A stretch of DNA of 64,000 nucleotides. Source: Humulus lupulus. Taxonomy: Eukaryota > Streptophyta > Magnoliopsida > Rosales > Cannabaceae. The first letter of the stretch is position 1; each line of letters starts with the position of its first letter. The position numbers and the translations under genes are program-made. Location of the stretch: positions 101,511,970 to 101,575,969 of the forward strand of contig NC_084798.1 of assembly GCF_963169125.1 (NCBI RefSeq), read 5' to 3'. Under the pieces are notes generated by a model. That model was not told the origin of the DNA. It was given only the letters and a program-made list of their open reading frames with translations, and did not search any database. Shown in pieces: positions 47,166 to 58,423 of the stretch.

Positions 47166-49004
47166 ATAATATTATTATATTTAGAAAAATAAATATCAAA
47201 GTTTTCGGAAATTAAACGTGATGCATGAGCACAATTAAAACACATAAAATAAAGATTAATTTCCACGATAAAATTTTCTAACAATTAAAGTGCCGCCTTA
47301 GGGTCGGTCAAATTAATTTTAGAGAATTTATAAGACATTCTTATCTTTATTGTTTAATACATAAAATAACTCTTTATTTTCTCTTTTAAACATTAAAGTA
47401 CCACTTAGTTTGGTCAAGTTATGATTATCCACTGCAAAAGCTTAATCATAGCTTTGTGAATGTAACCCATTATTTCGGAGTTCGTGACTTAACTTAGGAC
47501 ATGCCGCCTTAGGGTCGGTCAAGCCTAAAATACATCATTAGTTCCTATTTATGTAAGAAATACAACCTTGCTATTGATATGTCTAGACACCTTCCTTAGG
47601 GGGACGAAAACAAAGTCGTTGCGAGGCACTATTCATATCTCACGGTGTTATATTAATAATGGAGACCATGGGTTATGTTTGAGATATCAACCCTCTCCCA
47701 CTCACTATTTTGAAATAAGTGTTTTTAACCTAATTAATTCCAAATTAATTATAACATCTTTAAACCTTATGAACATAATTAAAATTGGAAAGAAAGCGAG
47801 TTTCTAGGTCCATATCCAATTTTAAATTACCAATCATGTTCATCTAACTTTACTAAAAAAAAAAACTTTTAAAATAAAGTTGGTTTAAAGAAATTAAGTC
47901 ATAAAGACTTAAAATTTGGTGTGACATTTTACCAAGTTTTCAAAATAAAACTAAGTAATTTATATGCAATTGATTTCACAAAACAATTCATATAAACATA
48001 TAGGACAATCCTAATAATCATGTTTCTACTAATGAGATGCTTGATTATGATTGTGTGGGTTTTTATGTATGGCATACAATGCATGAACATGTTATCAATC
48101 ACATTAATCACATGAAAATAATTATTTAAATAAATAAACAATAAATGTTGAACCGGGTGCTTTTGGGTATTTCTAATTTTACAACCACTTTATAAAATTA
48201 AAATAAATAAAATAAAACCGCCTTGATCTCCATCAGGCTTCTTTACTTTGTCGGTAGGATATGTGTCGTTGTTGGTCCAGAATTATAATAAGAAATTTTT
48301 TTTCTAATTATTTTGATTAATTAAAACAAACTTTTAAATAATCATTATTTTTTATTTTTCTTTTTAATTAAAACAACCTTCAATTAAAATTAGAAACTGA
48401 AATAATTAAATAAAATCTGTTATATTTAAAATTTAAATTTTGAAATTAGATTTTTTTAAAAAATGTTTGTTTGGATAACAAAATTATTACATTATTTAAA
48501 TATCAAATTTCTAATAAATAGGATATTTAACATTTAAAATTTTAAAAAATAACAGAATAATTTCAGAAAATAAAAAAAAAACTGGACCAGCAGGACGGGG
48601 ACACATGGCGTCAAACGGGGCTGACGGGGCCGGGTTGTACGGAACCGTACGAACCTGTCCGTACGGTCCATACGGACGTTCGTACGACATCCCGGCAGTG
48701 GCTCGGAGGGCGGCCTCGGAGGAACAGTGGCTGAATTCTAAATCCCGGGCTCCGTTTTGACTTTTGTGTGATCGGAATTACAATTTTATGGTGTCAAAAA
48801 CCAAATAAAATTACATAAATCCTATGCCCTTTAATGGCTTACACAATGATCTAATCATAAACAAATTCTAACCCAAAAACACCATACAATTAACGATTCA
48901 ACATTCCCATGCATTCAATCACATTAAGCCATCCATTCATTCATCAAAATAAATAAATGCATAAAATTAAACCCACACAGATTCAATATATATATGTGAA
49001 GATG
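47166..49004 (-). other. Untranslated leader of copia element 2
   Basis: About 1.8 kb without coding capacity. It contains GTGCCGCCTTAGGGTCGGTC twice (about 47290 and 47503), shared leader blocks (47590-47610; 47990-48070), and a GC-rich cassette at 48581-48745. Confidence 0.7.
48581..48745 (-). repeat. GC-rich cassette with CGTACG palindromes in copia 2 leader
   Basis: A block of about 165 bp, GC-rich in AT-rich surroundings, 270-430 bp from the LTR. It holds a dense set of CCGTACG and CGTACGG words in both orientations (48638-48690: GTACGGAACCGTACG, TCCGTACGGTCC, TTCGTACGAC), able to fold into alternative stems. Confidence 0.65.
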
Positions 49005-49016
49005 GCTCTGGTACCA
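49005..49016 (-). promoter_or_regulatory. Primer-binding site of copia element 2
   Basis: Minus strand TGGTACCAGAGC, 2 bp from the 5' LTR; one base from TGGTATCAGAGC, the initiator tRNA-Met complement. Confidence 0.85.
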
Positions 49017-49018
49017 TT

Positions 49019-50901
49019 TGTTGGTTTCTATTGATCAAATCAGAGATTATACGCTGTAGAACAACAATCAAATTGTTAATTTAATCTCATAAGATTTCCA
49101 GATCTACTTCTTCAAATGGATATATATATTGAATCAAAGACATGAATAGAAAAATTACCTCAGGTCCTTCCTTGCTGCTATCTTTTTGTATGGCTAAATC
49201 CTTGAGATCTCACACTAAGATCTTCCAAAATTTTCTCAGCACACAAAGAGCGAGTGTGAGCTCGCTATACAAACAATAGGCAAAAAACTATTTATCAGAT
49301 GTTCTCAACACATGAGATCTGATAAAGTTTGGACCTAGGTTTTGTGAAGAACAGTGACTTTTGTTTGTATCACTGTTCTCTTTCTTTGAGAGAGATTTCT
49401 AGATATTTTTCTATCCCTGAAAAGTTACGTTCTGAAAAAACTGATATCCTATATTTAATATATCCACTATATTAAAATAAAATCTTAGTTATTTTAAACA
49501 ATTTGAAAATAACTAATCAGTTATCAGATTTTTGTTTAAATAATAATATTTTAATATAATTACAATATCTCATTATTTATTTAATATTTAAATAACTAAA
49601 ATTGTGGAACCTAGAAACTGATTACAGTCTCTTATGCGTGTAGCACAGTGACTGTGCACTGTGCTACACGTGTACCACATGCCAATGATGGCATGTGATT
49701 TTTCCCAATTTTATTATTATTTAAATACCAAAAATCCCAAAAACAAATTAATTATCTTTTTTGTTAAATCAAATAATTAATTAATTACACATAATTAAAC
49801 AATAATTATGTTTGATACATAGAAAAATATTTTACTTATCACATAAGTCCTTTTTGCCCATTTTTGTATTTACCTTTGTCAGTGATTGTTTGAGCCATTC
49901 CGGGGAACATGGACCTATAACATTAAGCTCCAATAAATAAACTGAATAATTAAACTCTTTAATTATAATAGTTAATTTATTAATTCTGATATTACTCCAC
50001 TATAAATTCAGAATTGCACTTTTTATGTTATAGATATACTTTTACGGAAATCTTTTCTTAAGTCGTCCATTGATATAACCATCTTACAATAGTTCAACCC
50101 TCTAATTAATTAGTTCATAAATTAGAATGGAAGAATTACCATTTTACCTTTCTAATTTACTTCTCATTCCTTAAGTACCATTAATTCACTAGCGAATAAT
50201 TAATCTATAATCTAATTATAGATTTGAGCTCAAAATCATTCAGTTCCAGAATTAACCCTTAAGGGAACTAATATACGATCCGTTAGGAAAGATTAGATTC
50301 CGTATTGTTGATACATGTTCCCAGCCATCCATGATATTAAATCTCCAAAACAAAAGTCATTAGCCTCATTCTTTGAAGAGACCTTAACGAATGAATCAAA
50401 AGATTTAATAAACATGAAAAGGAGTTCATGAACACTCAGGATTTAGGTTGATCTATAAATGATCATCAGTTATGATACGAATTACAAGTCTTTATTTTAA
50501 ATGGGTTTTGGATAAAGACTTTAATTCATATCGGTCCCTGTCATATATAATCATATTACATAAAGTACCTTTACCGAGATGTCTTTCCACATCAATAATC
50601 CGAATCTAGATTATTTGTATCATTATGATACTCAGTAAACTGTACTTACAACTCCAATTAAAGAATTCCATAACTTTAATTTGTTGTTGTTGACTATTTT
50701 TATTCATTCATGTGATCTTAATTATCTCGTACTAATACAAGATCACATCCTCAATAATGAATATGGAAATTTTCTGATATTTACAAAATTATTCAAACAA
50801 TAATTTAGCAATCTAAATATAACAATAATAATAAACCATTGTATTTATTTATTCACAGAAAAACAAATATCTTTACATGCTTTTAGGACACACTCCTAAC
50901 A
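49019..50901 (-). repeat. 5' LTR of copia element 2
   Basis: 1883 bp, near-identical partner of 41679-43587. Both carry the tight inverted repeat GTAGCACAGTGACTG..CAGTGCACTGTGCTAC-like region (about 42300 and 49640). Confidence 0.93.
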
Positions 50902-51996
50902 GGGCTGACCACCCCTAGGGTTTCCATGGGCGGAGCACCTCTAGGGCTTCCCTTGCATTTCCTTTTCCTTATGCGATTTCCAGGCCTAGGGATTAAGGTT
51001 TAGGCCGACTACCCCTAAGGTTTCCTTATGCTCCTGGCAATTTCCAGGTTTACATACCCATCATAGGTCGAGCATCCTCGGGTTTACATCATGGGCCGAC
51101 CACCACACCCCTGGGCGACTTCCAGGGATCCAAGGTGGTTAGCCCAAGCATAGGCCGACCACCTCGGACCCTAAATTTTTTCCTTTTCTCTTACTTATCT
51201 CTTTGGGGTCTTCCTTATACTGTACAATTTATTGGAGACTTGAACTTTAGTCCTTTGACATTTTTCTGAGGCATCCCTAGGGTGGTCGGCCTAAGGTGGT
51301 AGGCCGACCACCTATGCTCCTATTTTCACGTTCTATAATCTTAGGGACTCAGGGTGGTCGGCCCAGGCTTAATTCCACTAGGCTGACCCCCTATATAGTT
51401 TTTTCCTTTGATTTCTTCATTTTTTGCTCCTTAGGTCATGGATATGCCCCCAGCTATTGGCTTAATTATGTTCACTTACTAACTACTCTTTATTTTTCCT
51501 TTGTTGCAGATGTCCAACTCTTCTCTGTCAGACAAGTCTGTAAGTGAGCGTATTCCCCAGGAATTTTTGGAAAGGGTGAAAAGGATTTTTCCTCGCTCCG
51601 CTTTATATTTGTTCAGTGAGGAAGACTTCTTGAAAAGTTATAGCCCAATGGCAAGAGTAAACCAGACAACTCGGAAACCTTCCGAAGATGATCCTCATAT
51701 TGCCAGGCACATCACTCAAGGCTCTTCGCCTAGTTCTTCTCAGATCTCTTCTCAGCATAGTACGCCCCGCGACTCTAAAGGCACATCTCAGCGAAGTCAT
51801 TCTTCTCAGCGGGATATGTCAGGTCAGCGAGACTCACTGTAACGCCCTTGGCATCGGGATACAAGTCGGGTTCCCCATCAATATTCTTCTCAGAGAGAAC
51901 ATACAGAGGACTCTCATCGCCAGGCTACTCATCCTTAGGAGCGTTCTATTCACAGGTTCTAAGCAGACACGCTCTGCCATCAAGTTTGGTGCCCTA

Positions 51997-52018
51997 CACT
52001 ACACCAAAAATCACTTTC
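51997..52018 (+). repeat. Left terminal inverted repeat of the CACTA element
   Basis: CACTACACCAAAAATCACTT plus two bases; pairs with 61876-61897. Confidence 0.9.
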
Positions 52019-52419
52019 CACAACACATGAATATAATAATATTGAAAAAGTATTATATTTTGTCAGCGTAAGTGGTAAAGGTGCGAACCTTAAAATGTCT
52101 CCCGCCTCTTCTCTCACAAAAAAAATGAGCCCCAATTTTCTTTTCTCATTTCCCTTCTCAATACCCCAAAACTGAAATCCACATGTCTCAGCAGAGGTGC
52201 GTTTGGGTTTCCCCAAATCCTCATTTCTCTCATTTCCCCAAATCCCTAAAACTCATTTTCCCCCAAATTACTTTGCTGACTCATGCACACCGCTGGATGC
52301 TCACCCCGCCTGTGATGGTTCTCTCCCCTTCATCTCTCTAAGATCTTTAGAAGGTCGCTCGCCCATTACAGCTTCAAGAAGCAGGGGCTGTTTGAGCCAT
52401 TTTCAGTCACTGGCCTGAT

Positions 52420-52809
52420 CTCTACTCCTCAATTTGATCCCCAAACATGCCATTACCAAACTCATCGGACTCTCATCTTGGACCGCTCACCGTCTCAACT
52501 TGTCCAACTTTACAGGTTTTATGATTCTGATTCTGGTATTATATACATACACATATAATATAACTGAGTTTTGATGTGTTTGATTGATTTGATTTATTTA
52601 TGGGTTTGGGGGAAAACCCCAAATGTGTTTGGATTGTAGGAATTGTTGAGCTGACTTTGAACAGACCTGAGAGGAGAAATGCCATTGGGAGGGATTTTCT
52701 GAGAGGGTTTATAGAGTCTCTTGAAGCTGTCAGTAAGGATTCCTCTGCTAATGTGGTTTTGATTCGTAGTTTGGTTCCGAAGGTGTTTTGTGCTGGTAAT
52801 GATTTGAAG
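52420..52809 (+). pseudogene. Enoyl-CoA hydratase fragment (mitochondrial ECH2-like), two exons
   Basis: Exon 1 (open frame from about 52420, start uncertain) ends at 52535 with SQLVQLYRFYDSDSG at a G|GTATTA donor. Exon 2 (52640-52809) continues in phase: IVELTLNRPERRNAIGRDFL, ESLEAVSKDSSANVVLIRS and VPKVFCAGNDLK, ending at AAG|GTAAGG. This is the N-terminal part of the crotonase fold, with the NAIG loop and the CAGxDLK oxyanion motif (usual Ala is Asn here). It resembles the plant probable enoyl-CoA hydratase 2. The exons with the catalytic Glu residues are absent, so no active enzyme can be made. Upstream Pro/Ser-rich codons (52197-52418) may include the transit peptide region, in a shifted frame. 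Confidence 0.85.
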
Positions 52810-53051
52810 GTAAGGGAAACAAAAACCCATTTTTGTTATTAATTTATACAAGTTGATTGGTTTCAATTTAATTTCATATACGATTCTTAATTGAAGAAAT
52901 AAGATTAAGAAGTGTCATGTGGATTTGAGAGGCTTTTAATGGTGGAACTCATATTATTGTAGGCACACCCCCATGCAAATTGTTCATATTATTTGCAATT
53001 TCATGAGAATATGGTCAATTTATTCTCTGTACCGATACTTGTCTCACACAG

Positions 53052-54642
53052 GTGCTTTTGTTGTTCTTTTTCTCTTCACTTATCTGATCCCATCATCCAT
53101 CCTATTTCTTGTTTTGCAAAAGCTTCAGAAGGGTAGACCGCTCTCAAATACACAGGTTCTTTGAATTTTTTACCTTTATTAGAATATGCATGAAAGAATA
53201 TCAGCTTATATGATTGTTGTTGTACATATATCTTAGTATATTTACTGTTTTCCAGGTAGTACCGTCTATAATAAATGGTGGCATAATGACTTTATACTTC
53301 GCTTTATGGGAAAAAGGTCTTAAATCTTCTGGACCTCTTAGGTAGTTTCATCTCGAATAAATTTTCATGCTACCATTTCATGTGGCTGTTCTTATCATCT
53401 ATTTAAACTAACAGAAGTGTGATGTTAGTTGCCACATTTTTTAATTACAATAGCGCATGATTGAATTTTACGTTGTAAATGATATTAACTATAGTCTTTA
53501 ATAGTCTAGATGATAATTCCATAAATATTATCTTTATAGCAAAGTGATTTATGCAAACAAACACAAGTTTGAAAACAATCGCTCCCTGGAGTATTACTTT
53601 TAGTTTAAGCACAAGTGCAAATCTTATATTTGAATTGGCATAGCTCCTTTGACAGTGACAAGAAAAAAGTTTAAGAATATCAAATTATTGCTCTTTACTG
53701 GTTTATATCCCTTGTATTCAGAACTGATTCCATACTTCTCTTTCTATATTATTTTAGAGCTATACTAGCAGAGTATGCTGGTGCTGTCCTTGGAGTATTG
53801 TCTGCACTGCTATATGGGAGGAGAGGACATGTTTGGAAAAAGGTAGTCCTCGTTTGTATGTGCTTGGTTGTCTGTGGATGACTTTCTTAGACCGCCAGCT
53901 GATATTTTTGTGATACTATATATTGATCATGTCATATCATGAACCTTGAGCGAATTTTAATCAAGAATATTTTTTAACCAAGGGCAGACTACATCATTCT
54001 TCTCTTAAGTAATTAACCAATTAAAATGTAACGCTAGTGCATGGGCTCTTTTCTAGCTATGTGAGATTGCTTGAATATTAAAACATAAACCACTGGATTG
54101 GTTGCCGTAAGATAGTTTTTGGGTTCACATTCTGGTACTGCAGAAGGAAGTGACGTACCAGATTAAGTATGGTGCCTTGTTGTCAATGCAATGTCATTAA
54201 AATATAAGATTATCTTAATATTTTTACAGACATTTATTTTATCAGATTGGTGGGCTTATTGCAATGGTGACGTCTTTCTACTTCTTATCTCAAGGATGAG
54301 ACATGGAAACATATTCTCCATTCTATATCCTCTGTTTTATGTCTTTTACTTTTAGAAATAATCAAGTTCTTTTATAAGGCTCAAGAAATGAAATAATCAA
54401 GCTAATTGTGTTTTATAGTCAAGTATCCTCTTAACTTTCTCCACTCCTTTTATTTTGATTAAACAATTGTCCCTTTTTGTGTATGGTGTTGAAAACTTAA
54501 CTTGAATTTACCATTCAAAGATGGTCCTGATCCCGAGATTGAGACTGAAGAAGTTTTGGGCATGGCAGCAATGACTGTTCCAATATGTGCTGGAATCTTA
54601 TCAGCGTTGAGATGGGTGATTGCACGACGTGTTTCACTTAAG
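53052..54642 (+). pseudogene. Multi-pass membrane protein fragment, possibly MTP12/ZnT5-like
   Basis: Five exon-like segments with sound splice borders fit together: 53052-53155 (FVVLFLFTYLIPSSILFLVL, LQKGRPLSNTQ), 53256-53341 (VVPSIINGGIMTLYFALWEK), 53758-53842 (ILAEYAGAVLGVLSALLYGR), from 54246 (IGGLIAMVTSFYFLSQG, then a TGA where Trp is likely) and 54521-54642 (EVLGMAAMTVPICAGILSAL, IARRVSLK). At least four hydrophobic segments are seen. The sequence recalls the N-terminal membrane region of a plant cation-efflux-type protein (metal tolerance protein 12, ZnT5-like), but I give that identity from memory with low certainty. A nucleotide/metabolite transporter of the DMT type is the alternative. 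The rest of the gene is absent. Confidence 0.6.
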
Positions 54643-56064
54643 GTGTTGATACATGGCTGTCTTCATATTTATACATAGCTTAAGTTGATAGTTTCTAGTT
54701 ATCCACTCAAATATACTTGAAAGATACATGGGTGATGTTTCCTTTGAACGGGACCAAAGAGAGAAAATGCACAAGTTTATTAGCTTCATAAAGCTTCTAT
54801 TTCTCCACAAAGCAACAAAGCTTTGTTTATATTCCCATATGAGTAATGATTAGAAGTATTAGTATGTATTGCTGCTAAATCTTTACATTTTCTTTGCCAT
54901 GGTTATTATTGGTAGTGAGTGAAGATGGGTTTTTCTATATGCCTTCTGCTATCGACCCCTCTTCTGAGTCCAAGCATTTGTATTGAAAGGTTACAACTCT
55001 CACGCCTTATGGGTGTTTATAGTTTACTCTATTTCTTATATCAAATTTGCTAATCTTTTTATACACACTGATTTTTTTTATAGAGTCATTGGGTCGTGTA
55101 TCGCTATAATATATTGTGTATATATAAATAAATTAGCAAGGTGATTCTATCCTCTCTGTTCGCACCTTTCTTTCCTCACTTATTTTGTTCTTACTTTGAT
55201 ACAAGTTTAGGTTCGTATTTTAAACTATTTGAATATGGCAGTTTTAATTAATAATAGTCCTTTAGATTTTCCTTGTTTGTAACGTTATATATGGATGGTT
55301 ACTTATGGAAGTACACTTGACTTTGATTTTATCATTTGACTATTAAGACTATGGAAGTTTTATTGCTAGCATCATGGAAATATGGTTGTAGCTTATTTTT
55401 CAACATTTTACTGCAACATGGGATTTGTTGTGTGTCATCCAAAATGATGTCTCCTAGTTAAGGTGAGTAACAATTTTAATTCTTAATCTATATTGGTTTT
55501 ATGTTAATTGTTAGCAAAGCTTTGTGAAGGATCATTTGGTTTCACCTTATCTTTTATTTATTTATTTTGATTTAACTTTAATGCAGAAAATGTGTTTGAG
55601 AAAATACCCCATAGAATGACAATTGTGTTCATAGTTGTTTTGCATAGTGGGTTTCACGATAATTTATTTTGATGTTTTTGTCCTTTATCTTATTAATTAT
55701 AGGCTACAACTTTAGCATATTATTTGGGCTGTGTTCATTTTTGTGTTTGTGTGAGTTTTTGGATTTTTCATTAACTTTACTGTATAATTATTTATTTTAC
55801 AGCAATTTTATAGTCTAATTGTTTATTATGAGCTCTCTTTTTGTTGTTTAGTTTGATAGTACTGATACTTTACAAGGATGATTGGCCTGGCTGCTAATTA
55901 TTGTCCATGATTCATTCTATAATTAAGACAGAAAGTATGCTTTTTAGTTTGGAAAATTACAAGAGATGAACATGCATACTCTAATTTTAGTCTTACAAGA
56001 GATGTGTTATATGTTATTTTCATTATACATTCTATCTTATGTTGTTTATCCTTGTATAATGCAG
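54643..56064 (+). other. Intron-like spacer within the CACTA element
   Basis: AT-rich sequence with no recognised exon; probably introns carried with the flanking gene fragments plus junction DNA. Confidence 0.4.
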
Positions 56065-56175
56065 ATGCTAAAGAAGCTAAGTAAACAATTACGTGGCGAG
56101 GATTGGAATTGGAACAACTTAAACACATCATGTTGGGCAATAGGGTCTATATTTGGTTCGAAGATGGAATAATAG
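56065..56175 (+). pseudogene. Exportin-1 (XPO1/CRM1) exon fragment
   Basis: A single exon between TAATGCAG| and |GTACATT reads [20 protein letters not shown] then [15 protein letters not shown] and two stops. Plant exportin-1 has an almost identical stretch in its HEAT-repeat region ([25 protein letters not shown]-like). Exportin-1 is the nuclear export receptor for leucine-rich export signals. Only about 37 of over 1000 residues are present, so it is a captured exon. Confidence 0.85.
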
Positions 56176-56294
56176 GTACATTTTTTAGCTTACCTTATAG
56201 ATGTTATTTTTACTCATTTTTTGTTTGTTATCAATGTTTATACTTTTTGATTCAACTATAAATAGTAACATGTCTTGTAAAATTGAATATGCAG

Positions 56295-56420
56295 TATAGA
56301 AAAGGTGGAAAGGATTTGGACTAAAAGCTTCTGCAGCAATACCTGCTAGAAACTCTCCATCCGCTACTATTGCTAGAAGATCTCCATCCAAAATGAGACA
56401 GCGGGAAGTTTATGCAAGGT
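56295..56420 (+). other. Unidentified exon-like segment
   Basis: After an ATATGCAG acceptor-like site, one frame reads GFGLKASAAIPARNSPSATI then ARRSPSKMRQREVYAR and ends near a possible AAG|GTTATA donor. Basic and Ser-rich, low complexity. It could be a piece of a sixth gene or chance; I do not recognise it. Confidence 0.3.
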
Positions 56421-57463
56421 TATACCGTATAATTTTGTAATTTATATGGACTATAGTAGTATGGAGTAATACGAATTAGTTTCAAAAATCTTTCTATGTT
56501 TTATTTTTGTTGTTTGTATGCTTATGTATGATCTCATGGTTTGGGTGAGTTTCTTGATTTAACTTGAATAATTTTCCTTATACACATGACAATTTGTGGA
56601 ATAAGTCATTTTTTTTCTTTGTTTACATTGAAATGATTAACTAAGCATTCAAATATTTTTGTCTGTGTGTTAATCCTCAATATAGTATCAAGTGTTTGTG
56701 TCTGTGTTCCTTTGATTTCTTTGCTCCACATTGACTTGTGGGTGTGCTTTTCTTATATTCTTCTTGTGAAAACATATTCGAATGTTTTTTTTATTCACCA
56801 ATCTTCCTTTTTAATTAGTTCTCTTTTCTCGTGTTTTATTTTAATTTTCAATTTGAGATGGTTTTTGTTGTTAGGTTTTTTTTTTTTTTGGAGTTAACAT
56901 AATTCAGCTTTATCTTTTTTTTTTATGCTTAATTATTATTTCATTGTAATAGATTTTCAAGAATGAACCTTGATTGATATATATATAAATAAATATGTAA
57001 ATATATAATTCATATATACTTATATACTGTTGGTGGCAAAGCAAGTTGGCATTTTTGGTTAGCAAAATAAGGTCAGACGTATCCGAAGGGCTCAGCAAAG
57101 GTAGGCACAACAGTATGTATCTCTTCTCATTCTGTTTTTTTTTTCTTTCTTTCTCTTCTCTGTTTTTGTGTTTGGCTCTAGGTTGAGGGAAAACATCGTT
57201 TGGAAAGAGTAATATGTAGTGGAATGAATAATGAAGTATGATTTCACAAAGCACATTGCTTGTCTTTTTTAAATTTTGAAGTCATGAACGACTTCTAGTT
57301 TATTAGTATCTTGAAGAGACCTTGTTTAGTATAAACTAATTTAGTTCACATTATTTTGATATCACTTTTCTTTGTAGATTTTACCACTGTATCAAACAGT
57401 AGAATAGAGAGGAGAAATTCCAAGTTTCTTTCAAAAGATTTGTAAGCTTTCAAAAGTAAATGC
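56421..57463 (+). other. AT-rich spacer before the AHL fragment
   Basis: No coding region recognised. The last about 100 bp (57370-57463) look like a 5' UTR continuous with the AHL start codon. Confidence 0.4.
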
Positions 57464-57893
57464 ATGGATCGAAGAGATCCTATGGAATTATCTGGGTCTG
57501 CATCTTACTATACTCAGAGAGGAATAGCTGTCCCTGGTTCTGGAGGATAGCCTGAACTTCATGGATCACCAAGCATTCATCAATTGTCGAATCCAAATGT
57601 GTCGTATCAGTCCAATATGGGAAGCAGTACTATGGGATCAACACTACCAGCAGAACCTCCTTCGGCTATGTCCTCCCATGGTGTCAATGTGGGAGGTGGA
57701 CAAGCTATGATGTCATCAAATGAGCAAATTAAAAGTAAAATAGGAAGGCCTCGGAAATACGGACCTGATGGATCTATATCCTTGCAACTGTCTCTTTCTC
57801 CCGTTACCAATCCTGGAATGGCATCACCAAACCAGAAGCGCAGTAGGGGATGAACAAAAGGGACTGGGAAGAAGCAACAATTAGCTTCTCTTG
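57464..57893 (+). pseudogene. AHL (AT-hook motif nuclear-localized) protein, first exon fragment
   Basis: It starts MDRRDPMELSGSASYYTQRG at 57464, a typical AHL N-terminus, then a TAG at 57548 where Gln is expected before PELHGSPSIHQLSNPNVSYQ. The first AT-hook is IGRPRKYGPDGSISL (about 57744-57790). The second hook is destroyed by a TGA at 57851 in RSRG*TKGTGKKQQLASLG. The exon ends CTTG|GTACGTT at 57893, which is where AHL genes have their first intron; the PPC domain exons are missing. AHL proteins bind AT-rich matrix DNA in the nucleus. Both stops are one C-to-T change from CAG and CGA. Confidence 0.88.
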
Positions 57894-58423
57894 GTACGTT
57901 AATGATAGAAAATTTGAGTTTTGTTTTGTGCTTGATCATGACTTGTTGCGACGTACAAAGCAAAACTGTGTTCAAATGTTGAGTTTTCTGGTCTCTTAAG
58001 AAGTTAGCTATTCATTTACTTTATCTTGGTATGCTTTCATATTGTAATGTATTTCTGAATAGTTGAGTCGCTGGAAAAAAAAATTGACGAATGAGAGAAC
58101 AGAAATAGAACATAAAAGAAAATGGACATGTGAATAAACAGAAACTATGCGTTAGGATTCTCCTTCCAATGTTAATTTGTAATTTTAGATAATAAATTTG
58201 ATAGGGTTTTGGAGGAAGGTAATGAGGGGAGGGTGTTGGAAAAAGTTACCAGCGTTCTCTACATAGGGTGATCTTTTGGTGGAGAGTTTTTGTAGGTAGA
58301 TTTGATTGGGACTCCAGGAGTATATGGTTGTATATAAGCATGTTTTGAAAGATTCAATTTATATACATATATAGGGTTGTGGAATTTTTGTGGATGATAA
58401 TTTTTTCTCATCTTTCTATGTAG
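57894..58423 (+). other. Junction between AHL and SAC3A fragments
   Basis: About 530 bp, AT-rich. The left part is probably AHL intron 1 and the right part a SAC3A intron ending CTATGTAG at 58423. The breakpoint cannot be placed by eye. Confidence 0.4.

Larger units (their letters stand above)
41679..50901 (-). mobile_element. Ty1/copia element 2, minus strand, complete, TSD GGGCT
   Basis: LTRs at 41679-43587 and 49019-50901 run TGTTGGTTTC..CTCCTAACA, with the duplication GGGCT at 41674-41678 and 50902-50906. The two LTRs look nearly identical over 1.9 kb apart from small indels (for example near 42414/49750), so it is the youngest LTR element here. It keeps primer-binding site, polypurine tract and an intact RT core, but integrase is broken and gag is reduced to a short spliced ORF. 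It may have been mobilised by related elements. Confidence 0.94.
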
